Below are positions 37,495-47,040 of a stretch of 50,960 bases of DNA, piece after piece (position 1 is the stretch's first letter; each line of letters begins with the position of its first letter). Location: contig CAMLML010000028.1 in assembly GCA_946481095.1 (NCBI GenBank), forward strand, positions 1 to 50,960. Direction: 5' to 3'. The translations under genes were made by a program, and so were the position numbers. The notes below the pieces were generated by a model. The model searched no databases and was not told where the DNA came from. It saw only the letters and a program-made list of their open reading frames with translations. Source of the stretch: an uncultured Cellvibrio sp. (GTDB lineage: Bacteria; Pseudomonadota; Gammaproteobacteria; Pseudomonadales; Cellvibrionaceae).

Positions 37495-39369
37495 TCACAT
37501 TTTTCTTTCTATTTCCGCTTTTTCTTCCAGGGCTTTTTGGAAACTATCAAAATCTTGTTGACCTGTCAGATTGGAAAGTTGCGACACAATTGCTGTTTGT
37601 TGCTCAGCAGGTATTTGCGATTTTTCACCACTGGTCACAGCAGATACAACAACAACAGCGTAGTCGCCATTTGATAAAGGGGCACCGCTGACACTATTAT
37701 TTTCTGATGTGGGTTTAGCCATAGAAAACGCAACACGCAACACCTCCATATCGGCTTCAGGGTTACCACGTTTGATATCGTTAAATTCTTTGTACTCGGC
37801 GCCTGCAGATTTTGCAACCTCAACAAAAGCTTTACCTGACTGCAGCTGATTAACATATTCACGCGCTTTTTCTGCGATAAGTAAACGGGCTTTTTTATCT
37901 TTTAATGTACTGACAATCTGATCTTTCACTTCTTCAAGAGATCTTAAATGCTTGGGTTGATGCTCAGTCTTTTTAACTACAACCACATGCAAGTTTTCAA
38001 TTTCAACCGGCTCACTTGAATTACCCTCTTGCAGAACATCGTTAGAAAATGCAGCTTCAACAAATTTAGAATTGGCTGCAATATCTTTACCGGTATTACG
38101 CGCAAACAATCCGGTATTTTTCACGACCAATCCCAAACCTGGAGCAACATCCGCTAATTTTTCAGCGTTGTAGGTTTCTTCTTTTAATTTCTCAAGCTTC
38201 GTTACAAACAGATTTTCTGCCTCTGCTCGTTTCAATTGATCCTCGATAGATGCACGTTGTTCATCAAAAGAAGGCGCTTTACCACCTCGTTCAGCAATGA
38301 GTTTAATAAAATGTGTACCCGCATCGGTTTTGACTGCAGCAGAAACTTCACCCACTTTTAATGCAGCCAACGCACTTTCAAATTCTGTCGGGAAAGTATC
38401 ACCTGTGGAATATCCCAAATCACCACCTTGCTCTTTACTTCCCAGGTCTTCTGAATAGGTTTTAGCCAAAGCAGCAAAATCTTCTCCAGCCGCAATTTTA
38501 TCGGCAATCTGTTTAACCAAATCCGGTTTATCGCCTTCTATTAAAATATGTGCAGCTTGTTTTTCCGGTTTAGCTACAAAATTAGCGACAAACTGATCAT
38601 ATTGGCTACGAATCTGCTCCTCGGTAACGTTTATTTCTTTCATCAAATCCGCACTGTTTAACTCAATATAATCAACAGCAACTTGTTCCTCTGCCGTATA
38701 AGTTTGTGGATTTGCACTGTACTCGGAACTGACTTCTTCATCGCTAACACTAATTGAAGCCTGAACCTGACTTATCGGTAATTTGAAATACTGAATGTCG
38801 CGTGATTGGAAATTCAAAGCGACCAGATTATCGACTTCATAAGGCAGGGTGAAAGCGCTACTGCTCACTGCAGTTTGTAATTGGCCAATTATTTGGTCTT
38901 CAGAAAGAAGTTTTAAATAATCGCTATGGCTTAATCCCATCATGCCCAGAATTTGTTGATATTTTTGATTATCGAACACACCTTTTTCGTCTTTAAAGCC
39001 TGGTTCAGCCGCAATTTGCTTCATCAGCTCTTCTTGGGAAACAGCCAATCCCATTGCTTTTGCATTCTGAAGTAGCACGGCTCTTCGAATTAAATTTTCA
39101 AGCACTGGCTTACGCAAATAATCATCGCTGATAAATTCAGCAGGAATGTCATTGCCGTAAGTATTGATCATTTGTTGTTTTTGACTGGCAATTGCACGCT
39201 CCAATGAAGCTTTGGTAATTTTTTCACCGTTTACACTGGCAGCTTCATCCGCATTCACATTCCAATTAAACAATGCTTCTATGCCAGATATGGCAAAAAA
39301 CAACACCAAAATTCCGATAAGGATATAGGAAATAATTCCACGGGAATTGTCACGAATATTTTGTAACAT
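37495..39369 (-). CDS. ppiD: Periplasmic folding chaperone PpiD
   Basis: The 624-residue product is anchored in the inner membrane by one helix (residues ~13-35, IISYILIGILVLFFAISGIEALF) and exposes the rest to the periplasm. A SurA_N-like chaperone region follows (NGEKITKASLERAIASQKQQM), then a parvulin-type domain at ~265-365 (AHILIEGDKPD, YSEDLGSKEQGGDLGY, GTHFIKLI), then a C-terminal helical region. It assists newly exported proteins leaving the Sec translocon. ATG at 39369 has TTAGGAG 10 bases upstream. It sits after hupB in the conserved order, separated by a terminator, so it should have its own promoter. Confidence 0.95.
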   Translation of the reverse strand: MLQNIRDNSRGIISYILIGILVLFFAISGIEALFNWNVNADEAASVNGEKITKASLERAIASQKQQMINTYGNDIPAEFISDDYLRKPVLENLIRRAVLLQNAKAMGLAVSQEELMKQIAAEPGFKDEKGVFDNQKYQQILGMMGLSHSDYLKLLSEDQIIGQLQTAVSSSAFTLPYEVDNLVALNFQSRDIQYFKLPISQVQASISVSDEEVSSEYSANPQTYTAEEQVAVDYIELNSADLMKEINVTEEQIRSQYDQFVANFVAKPEKQAAHILIEGDKPDLVKQIADKIAAGEDFAALAKTYSEDLGSKEQGGDLGYSTGDTFPTEFESALAALKVGEVSAAVKTDAGTHFIKLIAERGGKAPSFDEQRASIEDQLKRAEAENLFVTKLEKLKEETYNAEKLADVAPGLGLVVKNTGLFARNTGKDIAANSKFVEAAFSNDVLQEGNSSEPVEIENLHVVVVKKTEHQPKHLRSLEEVKDQIVSTLKDKKARLLIAEKAREYVNQLQSGKAFVEVAKSAGAEYKEFNDIKRGNPEADMEVLRVAFSMAKPTSENNSVSGAPLSNGDYAVVVVSAVTSGEKSQIPAEQQTAIVSQLSNLTGQQDFDSFQKALEEKAEIERKM

Positions 39370-39441
39370 TGAATGCTCCTAACACTCTGGTTGGTTTATT
39401 ATCTACCGAGTGAGGTCAAAACCTTTTTCGCTCTAGCAGTT

Positions 39442-39470
39442 AAAAAAAAAGCGCACCGAAATGCGCCTTT
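39442..39470 (-). terminator. Intrinsic terminator after hupB
   Basis: On the minus strand GGCGCA, a TTTCGG loop and TGCGCT are followed by a run of nine T. It lies 38 bases after hupB and before ppiD. Confidence 0.85.
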
Positions 39471-39507
39471 GTGTCTGACATATATAAATTAATTTCACTC
39501 CGGGAAA

Positions 39508-39780
39508 TTAATTAACAGCATCCTTCAAGGCCTTTCCAGCTTTAAAACCTGGAACTTTTGAAGCAGGTATAGCAATTTCTTCACGAGTTTTGGGATTGCG
39601 ACCTGTACGTGCAGCTCTTTCTTTTACGGCAAACGTACCAAAACCAACCAACACAACCGAGTCACCCGACTTCAATGCATTAGTGATGCTATCCATCACC
39701 GCATCCAATGCCTTTCCTGCTGTTGTTTTTGGGATGTCAGCTGATGCTGCAATTGCCTCAATTAATTCAGTCTTGTTCAC
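39508..39780 (-). CDS. hupB: DNA-binding protein HU-beta
   Basis: HU is a small nucleoid protein that bends DNA. The 90-residue product is full length with a GTG start and AGGGG 7-8 bases upstream. [32 protein letters not shown] is the helical dimerisation part, and [25 protein letters not shown] is the histone-like signature and the DNA-binding arm ([23 protein letters not shown]). It follows lon, as in related bacteria, but has a strong promoter of its own. Confidence 0.98.
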   Translation of the reverse strand: MNKTELIEAIAASADIPKTTAGKALDAVMDSITNALKSGDSVVLVGFGTFAVKERAARTGRNPKTREEIAIPASKVPGFKAGKALKDAVN

Positions 39781-39865
39781 GAGTAACCCCTTTTTAATTT
39801 TATGTTTAAAAATGCGATCAGCAGGTTTTTCTCACCTCTCAGTCGCCACGAATAATGAGTTGCGA

Positions 39866-39894
39866 TTTATACCAACTGAACTTCAGGGGGTCAA
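39866..39894 (-). promoter_or_regulatory. Sigma70-type promoter of hupB
   Basis: On the minus strand TTGACC and TATAAA are 17 bases apart. The spacer carries the palindrome CTGAAGTTCAG, a possible operator. The predicted start leaves a leader of about 80 bases. Confidence 0.75.
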
Positions 39895-39976
39895 GGAAAG
39901 CCTACCGCTTTCGCGAAATCCATCTATTTTTGCACACAAATCACTCAAGATTGTAAAAGTATTTCAATAAAAACAG

Positions 39977-40013
39977 CCTGCACGTCCTGAAAAGTAACGA
40001 TTCAAGAGTGCAG
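39977..40013 (-). terminator. Possible weak terminator after lon
   Basis: On the minus strand CTGCAC and GTGCAG are separated by about 25 bases and followed by a T-rich run (GTTTTTATTG). The long loop makes this doubtful. Confidence 0.3.
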
Positions 40014-40018
40014 TTTTG

Positions 40019-42439
40019 TTAATGGGTGCTGATCCTGTTTTCAGAGCCTGTTTTTTGCGAAGCTTTTTTAAGTGCAGTGTATTCTTCATCAGTCAAAGGC
40101 TTGGGTTGATGTTGCAACGCCAACTCCAGCACTTCATCAATCCATTTAACAGGTTTGATTATCAAATCAGCTTTGATATTGGCAGGAATTTCCTTCAAAT
40201 CACGTTCATTCTCAGCAGGAATAATCACTGTTTTAATTCCGCCCCTGTGAGCAGCCAACAACTTCTCTTTCAATCCACCTATACGCAACACTTCACCACG
40301 CAAAGTGATTTCGCCTGTCATGGCAACATCAGCCCTGACTGCGATACCTGTTTGCACAGACACTAATGCCGTACACATCGCAATACCGGCACTCGGGCCA
40401 TCTTTGGGAGTCGCCCCTTCTGGCACATGGATATGAATATCAACTTTTTCATGATAATCAGGGGCAATACCCAATGCTTGTCCTCGCGAACGAACAACAG
40501 TAAGCGCAGCCTGAATGGATTCCTGCATCACATCACCGAGAGAGCCGGTTTTGATAATAAGCCCTTTACCCGGGATAGCCGATGATTCTATAGTCAGCAG
40601 CTCGCCGCCCACTTGTGTCCATGCCAATCCTGTCACTTGCCCTATTTGATCATTCGCTTCCGCCTTACCAAAATCAAATTTGCGAACCCCCAACAACTCC
40701 TCCAACCCTTCGGATCCAATTTCATCAACCGTTAATTGTTTTTCCTTAACATGTTGTGTTACCACCTTACGACAAAGTTTTGCAACTTCGCGCTCCAGAC
40801 CACGCACACCGGCTTCACGTGTGTAATAACGCACCATGTCGCGAATAGCTGACTCGGAGATTTTAATTTCGTTATCTTTCAATCCGTTCGCTTTGATTTG
40901 TTTTGGTATCAGGTAACGCGAAGCGATTCCCAACTTCTCATCTTCTGTGTACCCGGGAATTCGAATAACCTCCATACGATCCAGAAGTGGGCCTGGAATA
41001 TTCATGGAATTGGATGTACAAACAAACATCACATCCGATAAGTCGTAATCCACTTCCAGATAATGATCATTGAAATGACTGTTCTGTTCCGGATCCAACA
41101 CTTCCAATAAGGCCGACGCAGGGTCACCACGATTATCCATCCCCATTTTGTCTATTTCATCCAATAAGAACAGTGGGTTTTTTACACCAACTTTCGCCAT
41201 TTTCTGGATGAGTTTTCCCGGTAGTGAACCAATATAAGTTCGGCGATGACCACGTATTTCCGCTTCATCACGCACACCACCCAGAGCCATTCGAATAAAT
41301 TCGCGATTGGTCGCACGCGCGATAGATTCGCCCAAAGATGTTTTACCAACCCCGGGAGGCCCAACCAAACAGAGTATCGGACCTTTTACTTTCTTAACTC
41401 GCTGCTGCACCGCCAGATATTCAAGAATACGCTCTTTGACTTCTTCCAAACCAAAATGATCTTTATTTAAAATTTCTTCCGCGCGTTGTAGATCATGACG
41501 CACCTTGCTACGTTTGCTCCAAGGCACCTTGATCATCCAATCAAGATACGAGCGCAATACAGACGCTTCAGCTGACATGGGCGACATCATTTTTAATTTG
41601 TTTAATTCTGCACGCGCTTTTTGCTCGGCATCTTTGGGCATTTGTGAAGACACTATTTTCCTTTCAATCTCGTCAATTTCATTGACGTCCTCACCCATTT
41701 CGCCCAATTCTTTTTGAATCGCTTTAATCTGTTCATTTAAATAATATTCACGCTGACTTTTTTCCATTTGTTTTTTAACGCGCCCGCGAATTTTTTTCTC
41801 AACCTGAAAGACATCGATTTCAGTATCAATTAATTCAAGTAAATGGGTAATTCGTTTCGGAACAGATTCCATCTCAAGTACAGATTGCTTTTTGGAAAGA
41901 TCCAATGACATATGTGCAGTAATGGTATCAGCCAGGCGCCCCGGATCTTCAATTCCGGATAAAGATGCAATTACTTCCGCAGGAACTTTTTTGCTCAGAT
42001 TGACGTACTGTTCAAATTGCTGAAGTAATGTTGTAGCCAGTGCTTCAGCTTCCCTCGTGAAAACATCAACGCTGGGAATTATTTCAACATCGGCACTGAA
42101 AAATACGCCCTGATCTTTAATATCATTAATAATCGCGCGCTCGCGACCTTCAATTAATACCTTCACTGTACCGTCAGGTAATTTCAGCAATTGCAATATG
42201 CTGGCAAGTGTACCTATTGTGTACAAATCAGATGCTTTGGGATCATCCTGCTGGGGATTTTTTTGTGCAAGCAGCAATACTTGCTTATCAGTTGCCATAC
42301 CGCGTTCAAGTGCTTCGATTGATTTACCGCGCCCGACAAATAAAGGGGTCACCATGTGCGGGTACACAACCAAATCGCGAAGAGGCAACAGGGGAATATC
42401 CATGAGTGTCGAATCGGTTGGAAATGTCGTAGCCATCAT
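40019..42439 (-). CDS. lon: ATP-dependent protease Lon
   Basis: Lon degrades damaged and regulatory proteins in the cytoplasm as a hexamer. The 806-residue product has the N-terminal substrate domain (LPLLPLRDLVVYPHMVTPLFVGR-like start), AAA domain with Walker A GPPGVGKTS and Walker B PLFLLDEIDKM, and the protease domain with the Ser-Lys dyad S683 (PKDGPSAGIAM) and K726 (LKEKLLAAHRGG). These are E. coli positions plus four. MM at the start leaves one residue of doubt; AGAGA lies upstream. A sigma32-like promoter precedes it, consistent with heat-shock control. Confidence 0.98.
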   Translation of the reverse strand: MMATTFPTDSTLMDIPLLPLRDLVVYPHMVTPLFVGRGKSIEALERGMATDKQVLLLAQKNPQQDDPKASDLYTIGTLASILQLLKLPDGTVKVLIEGRERAIINDIKDQGVFFSADVEIIPSVDVFTREAEALATTLLQQFEQYVNLSKKVPAEVIASLSGIEDPGRLADTITAHMSLDLSKKQSVLEMESVPKRITHLLELIDTEIDVFQVEKKIRGRVKKQMEKSQREYYLNEQIKAIQKELGEMGEDVNEIDEIERKIVSSQMPKDAEQKARAELNKLKMMSPMSAEASVLRSYLDWMIKVPWSKRSKVRHDLQRAEEILNKDHFGLEEVKERILEYLAVQQRVKKVKGPILCLVGPPGVGKTSLGESIARATNREFIRMALGGVRDEAEIRGHRRTYIGSLPGKLIQKMAKVGVKNPLFLLDEIDKMGMDNRGDPASALLEVLDPEQNSHFNDHYLEVDYDLSDVMFVCTSNSMNIPGPLLDRMEVIRIPGYTEDEKLGIASRYLIPKQIKANGLKDNEIKISESAIRDMVRYYTREAGVRGLEREVAKLCRKVVTQHVKEKQLTVDEIGSEGLEELLGVRKFDFGKAEANDQIGQVTGLAWTQVGGELLTIESSAIPGKGLIIKTGSLGDVMQESIQAALTVVRSRGQALGIAPDYHEKVDIHIHVPEGATPKDGPSAGIAMCTALVSVQTGIAVRADVAMTGEITLRGEVLRIGGLKEKLLAAHRGGIKTVIIPAENERDLKEIPANIKADLIIKPVKWIDEVLELALQHQPKPLTDEEYTALKKASQKTGSENRISTH

Positions 42440-42475
42440 TCATCTCTTTTTCTGTAAACTGACTTTTCTAAAACA

Positions 42476-42505
42476 AGATTGGGGTCTGTTTAACAAAATT
42501 ACAAG
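42476..42505 (-). promoter_or_regulatory. Sigma32-type heat-shock promoter of lon
   Basis: On the minus strand CTTGTAA, 14 bases, then CCCCAATCT. The sigma32 consensus is CTTGAAA, 13-15 bases, CCCCATNT, so the match is good in both parts. It lies about 40 bases before lon, after the clpX terminator. Confidence 0.65.
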
Positions 42506-42520
42506 TTATCCGTGAAAAAA

Positions 42521-42557
42521 TAAAAAAGGCGCCTCATGGCGCCCTTTTTTATTTTTT
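42521..42557 (-). terminator. Intrinsic terminator after clpX
   Basis: On the minus strand AAAAAAGGGCGCC, ATGA and GGCGCCTTTTTTATTTT form a strong stem followed by a T run. It separates clpX from lon. Confidence 0.92.
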
Positions 42558-42564
42558 CGTTCAA

Positions 42565-43863
42565 TTAATCCTCTGCCGCCGCTTTAGCGGGTTTTTCGAG
42601 GCTTTCATAAACCAAAAGTGGTTCTGACTCGCCCTTAATAACTGATTCATCCACCACCACTTTGGCGACATGTTCTTCGGATGGGATTTTATACATAGTA
42701 TCCAAAAGCACGGATTCCATTATCGACCTCAAACCGCGAGCACCTGTCTTGCGAGCCAAAGCTCGCTCGGCAACAGCATCAAGTGCATCCGGACGGAAAT
42801 CAATTTGTACACCTTCCATTTCAAACAAACGCGAATACTGTTTTGTCAGTGCATTTCGAGGTTCAGTCAAAATTTGAATTAATGCAGCTTTATCCAACTC
42901 ATCCAAAGTTGCGATAACCGGCAGACGTCCAACAAATTCAGGAATCAATCCATAACGGACCAAATCTTCCGGTTCCAAATCATGAAGTGTCTCACCGAAA
43001 TTACGTTTTTCATCTTTGCTTTTAACTTCGGCACTGAAACCTATTCCACCTTTTTCCGATCTATCGCGAATCACTTTGTCCAAACCGGCAAAAGCACCAC
43101 CGCAAATAAATAGAATATTGGAAGTGTCAACTTGCAGGAATTCCTGTTGCGGATGCTTGCGACCACCCTGTGGAGGAACTGATGCAATAGTACCCTCAAT
43201 CAACTTCAGCAAAGCTTGTTGAACACCTTCACCGGACACATCACGTGTAATGGAGGGATTGTCTGACTTACGGGAAATTTTGTCGATTTCATCAATGTAA
43301 ACAATACCCTGCTGAGCCTTCTCAACATCGTAGTCACATTTCTGCAGCAATTTTTGGATAATGTTTTCAACGTCCTCACCGACATAGCCCGCTTCAGTCA
43401 GGGTTGTTGCATCAGCGATAGTAAAAGGAACGTCCAGCAATCGAGCCAAGGTTTCGGCAAGCAAAGTCTTACCACTGCCAGTGGGTCCCACCAACAGGAT
43501 ATTACTTTTGCCAAGTTCAACGGCTTCTTTTTCCTTACCCTGTTTGCCGCCATGACGCAAACGCTTGTAGTGGTTGTAAACAGCCACCGCCAAAACCTTC
43601 TTGGCCCGGCGTTGCCCGATTACATACTGGTCGAGAATAGCTGAAATTTCATGGGGTTTGGGTAACTTGTCCCCGGCACCTTCAGAGGGGCTTTCCTGAA
43701 TCTCTTCGCGAATGATGTCATTACATAAGTCGACACATTCATCACAAATAAACACTGACGGACCGGCAATAAGCTTCCGCACTTCATGCTGACTTTTGCC
43801 ACAAAAAGAGCAGTACAACAACTTGCCGTTTTTGTCTCCGCTATCACCACTGTGATCGCTCAT
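42565..43863 (-). CDS. clpX: ATP-dependent unfoldase ClpX
   Basis: ClpX unfolds tagged substrates and feeds them to ClpP. The 432-residue product has the N-terminal zinc-binding domain (C18, C21, C40, C43), AAA+ core with Walker A GPTGSGKT and Walker [12 protein letters not shown], and IGF-type loop for docking on ClpP (GGIGFSAE). The ATG follows CGGAG. It lies 140 bases after clpP, with a possible promoter in between, and before lon. Confidence 0.98.
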   Translation of the reverse strand: MSDHSGDSGDKNGKLLYCSFCGKSQHEVRKLIAGPSVFICDECVDLCNDIIREEIQESPSEGAGDKLPKPHEISAILDQYVIGQRRAKKVLAVAVYNHYKRLRHGGKQGKEKEAVELGKSNILLVGPTGSGKTLLAETLARLLDVPFTIADATTLTEAGYVGEDVENIIQKLLQKCDYDVEKAQQGIVYIDEIDKISRKSDNPSITRDVSGEGVQQALLKLIEGTIASVPPQGGRKHPQQEFLQVDTSNILFICGGAFAGLDKVIRDRSEKGGIGFSAEVKSKDEKRNFGETLHDLEPEDLVRYGLIPEFVGRLPVIATLDELDKAALIQILTEPRNALTKQYSRLFEMEGVQIDFRPDALDAVAERALARKTGARGLRSIMESVLLDTMYKIPSEEHVAKVVVDESVIKGESEPLLVYESLEKPAKAAAED

Positions 43864-43892
43864 TGGAACACTCCGTAACTAATTTCATACTA

Positions 43893-43921
43893 ATTGTCGG
43901 GCTAAATTGACAATTTTCAAG
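43893..43921 (-). promoter_or_regulatory. Possible sigma32-like promoter of clpX
   Basis: On the minus strand CTTGAAA is followed after 13 bases by CCCGACAAT. The first half is perfect; the second matches the CCCCATNT type only partly. An overlapping TTGTC/GACAA inverted repeat is also present. Confidence 0.35.
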
Positions 43922-44003
43922 CTCGAGAAGCGAAAAACTGGCGCCTCAAATAACGGGCTATCGAAAATAACAGGTCGCCAGATTAACAGATACTGACAGG
44001 TGT

Positions 44004-44645
44004 TCAAGACTTGCCAACAGTCTGGCGCTTTTCAATCACCGCATCAACCAAACCATAGTCTTTGGCTTGCTCTGCTGACATAAAATTATCCCGCTCTGTG
44101 TCCTGGGCAATTCTTTCGACAGGCTGCCCGGAATGCTGCGCCATCAATTCATTTAAACGTGAACGTATTTTCAGGATTTCCTGAGCCTGGATATGAATAT
44201 CCGATGCCTGCCCCTGGGCCCCGCCACTGGGTTGATGAATCATAACCCGAGCATTAGGCAGACAATAGCGCTTGCCTTTAGCGCCAGCATTCAACAGAAA
44301 TGCTCCCATGCTACAAGCCTGACCAATACACATAGTACTTACATCAGGCTTGATAAATTGCATGGTGTCATAGATAGACATACCTGCCGTCACTGATCCG
44401 CCGGGAGAGTTAATGTATAAATGTATATCCTTGTCCGGGTTCTCCGCTTCCAGAAACAGCAATTGGGCAACCACCAGATTCGCCATGTAATCTTCAACCT
44501 GGCCCACCAAAAAAATGACCCGTTCTTTCAATAAGCGTGAGTAAATATCAAAAGAGCGCTCACCGCGTGCAGTTTGTTCAATAACGATAGGAACCAATCC
44601 ACTATTAATGACAGGAGACTGGGATGGAAAATAAATTTGTGACAT
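44004..44645 (-). CDS. clpP: ATP-dependent Clp protease proteolytic subunit ClpP
   Basis: ClpP forms the double-heptamer chamber that degrades substrates unfolded by ClpX or ClpA. The 213-residue product has catalytic triad S112 ([11 protein letters not shown]), H137 ([11 protein letters not shown]) and D186 (DTERDNFMS). The N-terminal propeptide is like that of E. coli. Preceded by AAGGA about 10 bases before the ATG. It follows tig, from which it is separated by a terminator hairpin. Confidence 0.98.
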   Translation of the reverse strand: MSQIYFPSQSPVINSGLVPIVIEQTARGERSFDIYSRLLKERVIFLVGQVEDYMANLVVAQLLFLEAENPDKDIHLYINSPGGSVTAGMSIYDTMQFIKPDVSTMCIGQACSMGAFLLNAGAKGKRYCLPNARVMIHQPSGGAQGQASDIHIQAQEILKIRSRLNELMAQHSGQPVERIAQDTERDNFMSAEQAKDYGLVDAVIEKRQTVGKS

Positions 44646-44792
44646 GAGTTGTTAATTCCTTATGCAATAACAAGAAATTGTTTATTAGCAGTTAAAACAT
44701 TAAAGGTACATTACTGACAAGAGTGAGCTTAACCCCTGATGGACTGATATGCCAGTCGAAAGAAAAAAAATGCGTAGGGTATTGATGAAAGA

Positions 44793-44826
44793 AAGCCGCA
44801 AAATAAACATTCTGCGGCTTTTTTAA
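44793..44826. terminator. Terminator hairpin between tig and clpP
   Basis: AAAGCCGCA / TGCGGCTTT stem with a loop of about 14 bases, T-rich on both flanks. It lies just after tig on the minus strand. Confidence 0.75.
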
Positions 44827-44830
44827 ACGA

Positions 44831-46141
44831 TTAAGCTTGAGGCTTGGATTTGATAACCTGATCATAAGTTGACTGGACATCATTTACTTTGGCTTTGGAA
44901 ACTATGTACTCAACAACCTGGTCTTCCAAAACTGCAGACTCAACACCTGCCATCAATTCACGATTACTATTGTAGTAATCAATCACATCCTGAGGTTGCT
45001 CATAAGTAGAAGCAATCTCCTCAACTTTCGCTTTAACCAGCTTGGCATCAGGTTTGATTTTTGAATCTTTGACTATCTCACCAACGATTAATCCCAAAGT
45101 CACACGACGATTGGCTTCATCCTGAAACATAGTGTCAGGTAACAAACTTCTGACATCAAAATTTTGTTTTTGACCACCAAAACGCTGCATCATCTGATCG
45201 CGCAGCAAGTTAATTTCGTTAGCAACCAAGGCTTTCGGCACATCAACCTGATGGGTTGATATCAATGCATCCATCACCTGGTTTTTGACCTTCATTTTCA
45301 AAGCATTGTTAAGTTCACGTTCCATATTGACTTTAACTTCGGCACGGAATTGATTAAGGTCTCCCGCAACTCCGAACTTGCTGAAAAACGCCTGATCAAC
45401 TGCTGGCAATTCGGCAGCTGATACGCTGTTCAGCGTAATCTTGAATTCAGCCTGGGCACCTTTCAACTCTTCAGACTTGTAATCTTCCGGGAAGGTGACA
45501 GCAATAGCCTTTTCCTCTCCCACCTTCATCCCCACAATTCCCTCTTCAAAACCAGGAATCATAGATCCTGAACCTAATACAAGGCTCTGGTTATCAGCTT
45601 TACCACCAGCAAACTCAACACCGTCTTTTGTACCAACGAAATTGATATTCACTTTGTCGCCATCAATAGCAGCGCGATCAACCGGAGTATAAGTTGCCTG
45701 CGCCTTGCGCAAGGTTTCAATCATGGCATCCAGATCATTCTCGGTAACATCGGCCGTATGACGTGTTATTTCGTACTGACTTAAATCTGCCAAAGCAACC
45801 GAAGGGTAAACCTCAAACACAGCTATGTATTCAAGATCCTTACCTGGGGCCAATTGCTTGGGTTGTATGGAGGGCTGACCAGCGGGTTTTACATTTTCTT
45901 TTTGTACCGCCGCATAAAACGAACGGCTGATGACATCACCAACCACTTCCTGACGAATGTTGGCACCAAACCGCTGTTTGACAACTGAAACCGGCACTTT
46001 ACCTTTACGGAAGCCTTTGATGCTGACATTACGAGCAGCCTGTTTAATTCGATCTTCGACTTCGTTGTCTACTTGTTCTGCAGGGACGCCAACAGTCAAG
46101 CGACGCTCCAATCCAGAGGTTGTTTCAAGTGAAACCTGCAT
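44831..46141 (-). CDS. tig: Trigger factor chaperone
   Basis: Trigger factor binds the ribosome exit site and folds nascent chains. The 436-residue product has the ribosome-binding domain with signature GFRKGKVP, a FKBP-type PPIase domain (~150-240; DGDKVNINFVGTKDGVEFAGGKA), and the C-terminal chaperone arms. GAGG stands 7 bases before the ATG. It is the first protein gene of the tig-clpP-clpX-lon-hupB-ppiD series, with a tRNA-Leu gene 28 bases upstream on the same strand, probably on the same transcript. Confidence 0.98.
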   Translation of the reverse strand: MQVSLETTSGLERRLTVGVPAEQVDNEVEDRIKQAARNVSIKGFRKGKVPVSVVKQRFGANIRQEVVGDVISRSFYAAVQKENVKPAGQPSIQPKQLAPGKDLEYIAVFEVYPSVALADLSQYEITRHTADVTENDLDAMIETLRKAQATYTPVDRAAIDGDKVNINFVGTKDGVEFAGGKADNQSLVLGSGSMIPGFEEGIVGMKVGEEKAIAVTFPEDYKSEELKGAQAEFKITLNSVSAAELPAVDQAFFSKFGVAGDLNQFRAEVKVNMERELNNALKMKVKNQVMDALISTHQVDVPKALVANEINLLRDQMMQRFGGQKQNFDVRSLLPDTMFQDEANRRVTLGLIVGEIVKDSKIKPDAKLVKAKVEEIASTYEQPQDVIDYYNSNRELMAGVESAVLEDQVVEYIVSKAKVNDVQSTYDQVIKSKPQA

Positions 46142-46169
46142 ATGTGCCTCGTGAAATAACTAGTGATTA

Positions 46170-46254
46170 TGGTGCGGACGGAGAGACTCGAACTCTCACA
46201 CCTCACGGCGCCAGAACCTAAACCTGGTGTGTCTACCAATTTCACCACGTCCGC
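46170..46254 (-). tRNA. tRNA-Leu (anticodon UAG)
   Basis: The 85-base sequence on the minus strand starts GCGGACGTGGTGAAATTGGT and ends in a genome-encoded CCA. Acceptor arm GCGGACG pairs with CGTCCGC, the anticodon stem CCAGG/TCTGG encloses loop TTTAGGT, giving UAG, and the long variable arm is of the leucine class. T arm contains GTTCGAGTC. Confidence 0.97.
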
Positions 46255-46301
46255 AAATACCCTTCCGGGCAACTGGCAAAGCAATATCCAACCTATTGAT
46301 T

Positions 46302-46329
46302 TTTATATAATTTTATAAAACACAAACAA
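46302..46329 (-). promoter_or_regulatory. Possible sigma70 promoter of tRNA-Leu and tig
   Basis: On the minus strand TTGTTT, 16 bases, then TATAAA, in a strongly AT-rich run about 48 bases upstream of the tRNA. The -35 half is weak. Confidence 0.45.
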
Positions 46330-46515
46330 GCCGGACACGCGAAGGGTGCGAATTTTGCCACACTAGACCGCCAAGCATCAACCGGAATCTTCAAGCGGGG
46401 ATAATGTTTGAGTGAATTGTTATATCTCACATAATTTCTGTGCTAATTCGGCACGAATAACTTTCCAGAGGAGGTTCTGAATTGAAAAGGAACAGATTCC
46501 GCCTTCAAACCCGGA

Positions 46516-47040
46516 CTAGAATTCAGCAAGCACAACTCGCTGCCTTTGCGTTAGCTGTACAAACTCCTGAATGAATTTTTCCAGATCGTCCCACGACAGG
46601 GATTTTTCTTCTTCAAGCTGCACCAAAGGTATTTGACTATCATCCACTACAAAAGCTTTGGCTTCAGGTTGTGGCACATCCGAGACAGTTAAATCATGAA
46701 TAACGGATTGCAAACGATGCAACCATGAACCTCGATAAGACTGTAAATCAATTAATTCATCAACCATTTGCGAATGAAGATTTTGTTTGCCTAATTCAGA
46801 CTGCAACTCTTGCAAAGATTGAATTTGATACGCATTTTTGAGCCGACTATAAGAACCCAATTCGCGCCAATAAAAAACCAACGCAAGTTGCAGATGCATC
46901 AATACCGAATTAATTAAAGCATCATGTTGCAGCGGCGACAGAGGGGCTTGCGAAAGATTTTGCGCTTGTTGCAGTAAAAAACGCGCCTGCAACAAGCGCT
47001 GGTTAACACGGGAAAAATCACTGACCTTATTTGCTGACAT
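46516..47040 (-). CDS. DUF6586-type protein encoded with topA
   Basis: The ATG at 47040 gives a 174-residue protein, [27 protein letters not shown]..., and overlaps the end of topA by 14 bases; a longer frame to 47088 lies wholly inside topA and is not used. It is mostly helical and Gln/Leu-rich, with [25 protein letters not shown] and a C-terminal block [21 protein letters not shown]. Similar small proteins accompany topA in Pseudomonas and relatives. No catalytic motif or membrane segment is visible. Function unknown. Confidence 0.8.
   Translation of the reverse strand: MSANKVSDFSRVNQRLLQARFLLQQAQNLSQAPLSPLQHDALINSVLMHLQLALVFYWRELGSYSRLKNAYQIQSLQELQSELGKQNLHSQMVDELIDLQSYRGSWLHRLQSVIHDLTVSDVPQPEAKAFVVDDSQIPLVQLEEEKSLSWDDLEKFIQEFVQLTQRQRVVLAEF

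Noticed and set aside
37422..37691. 89-codon plus-strand frame after acnB
   Set aside because: It runs through the bidirectional terminator and opposite ppiD.
39370..39441. Promoter of ppiD with TTGACC
   Set aside because: The TTGACC box is present, but the only AT-rich hexamers lie at a spacing of about 12, too short for sigma70.
39590..39970. 126-codon plus-strand frame opposite hupB
   Set aside because: It is the reverse of hupB and its promoter region.
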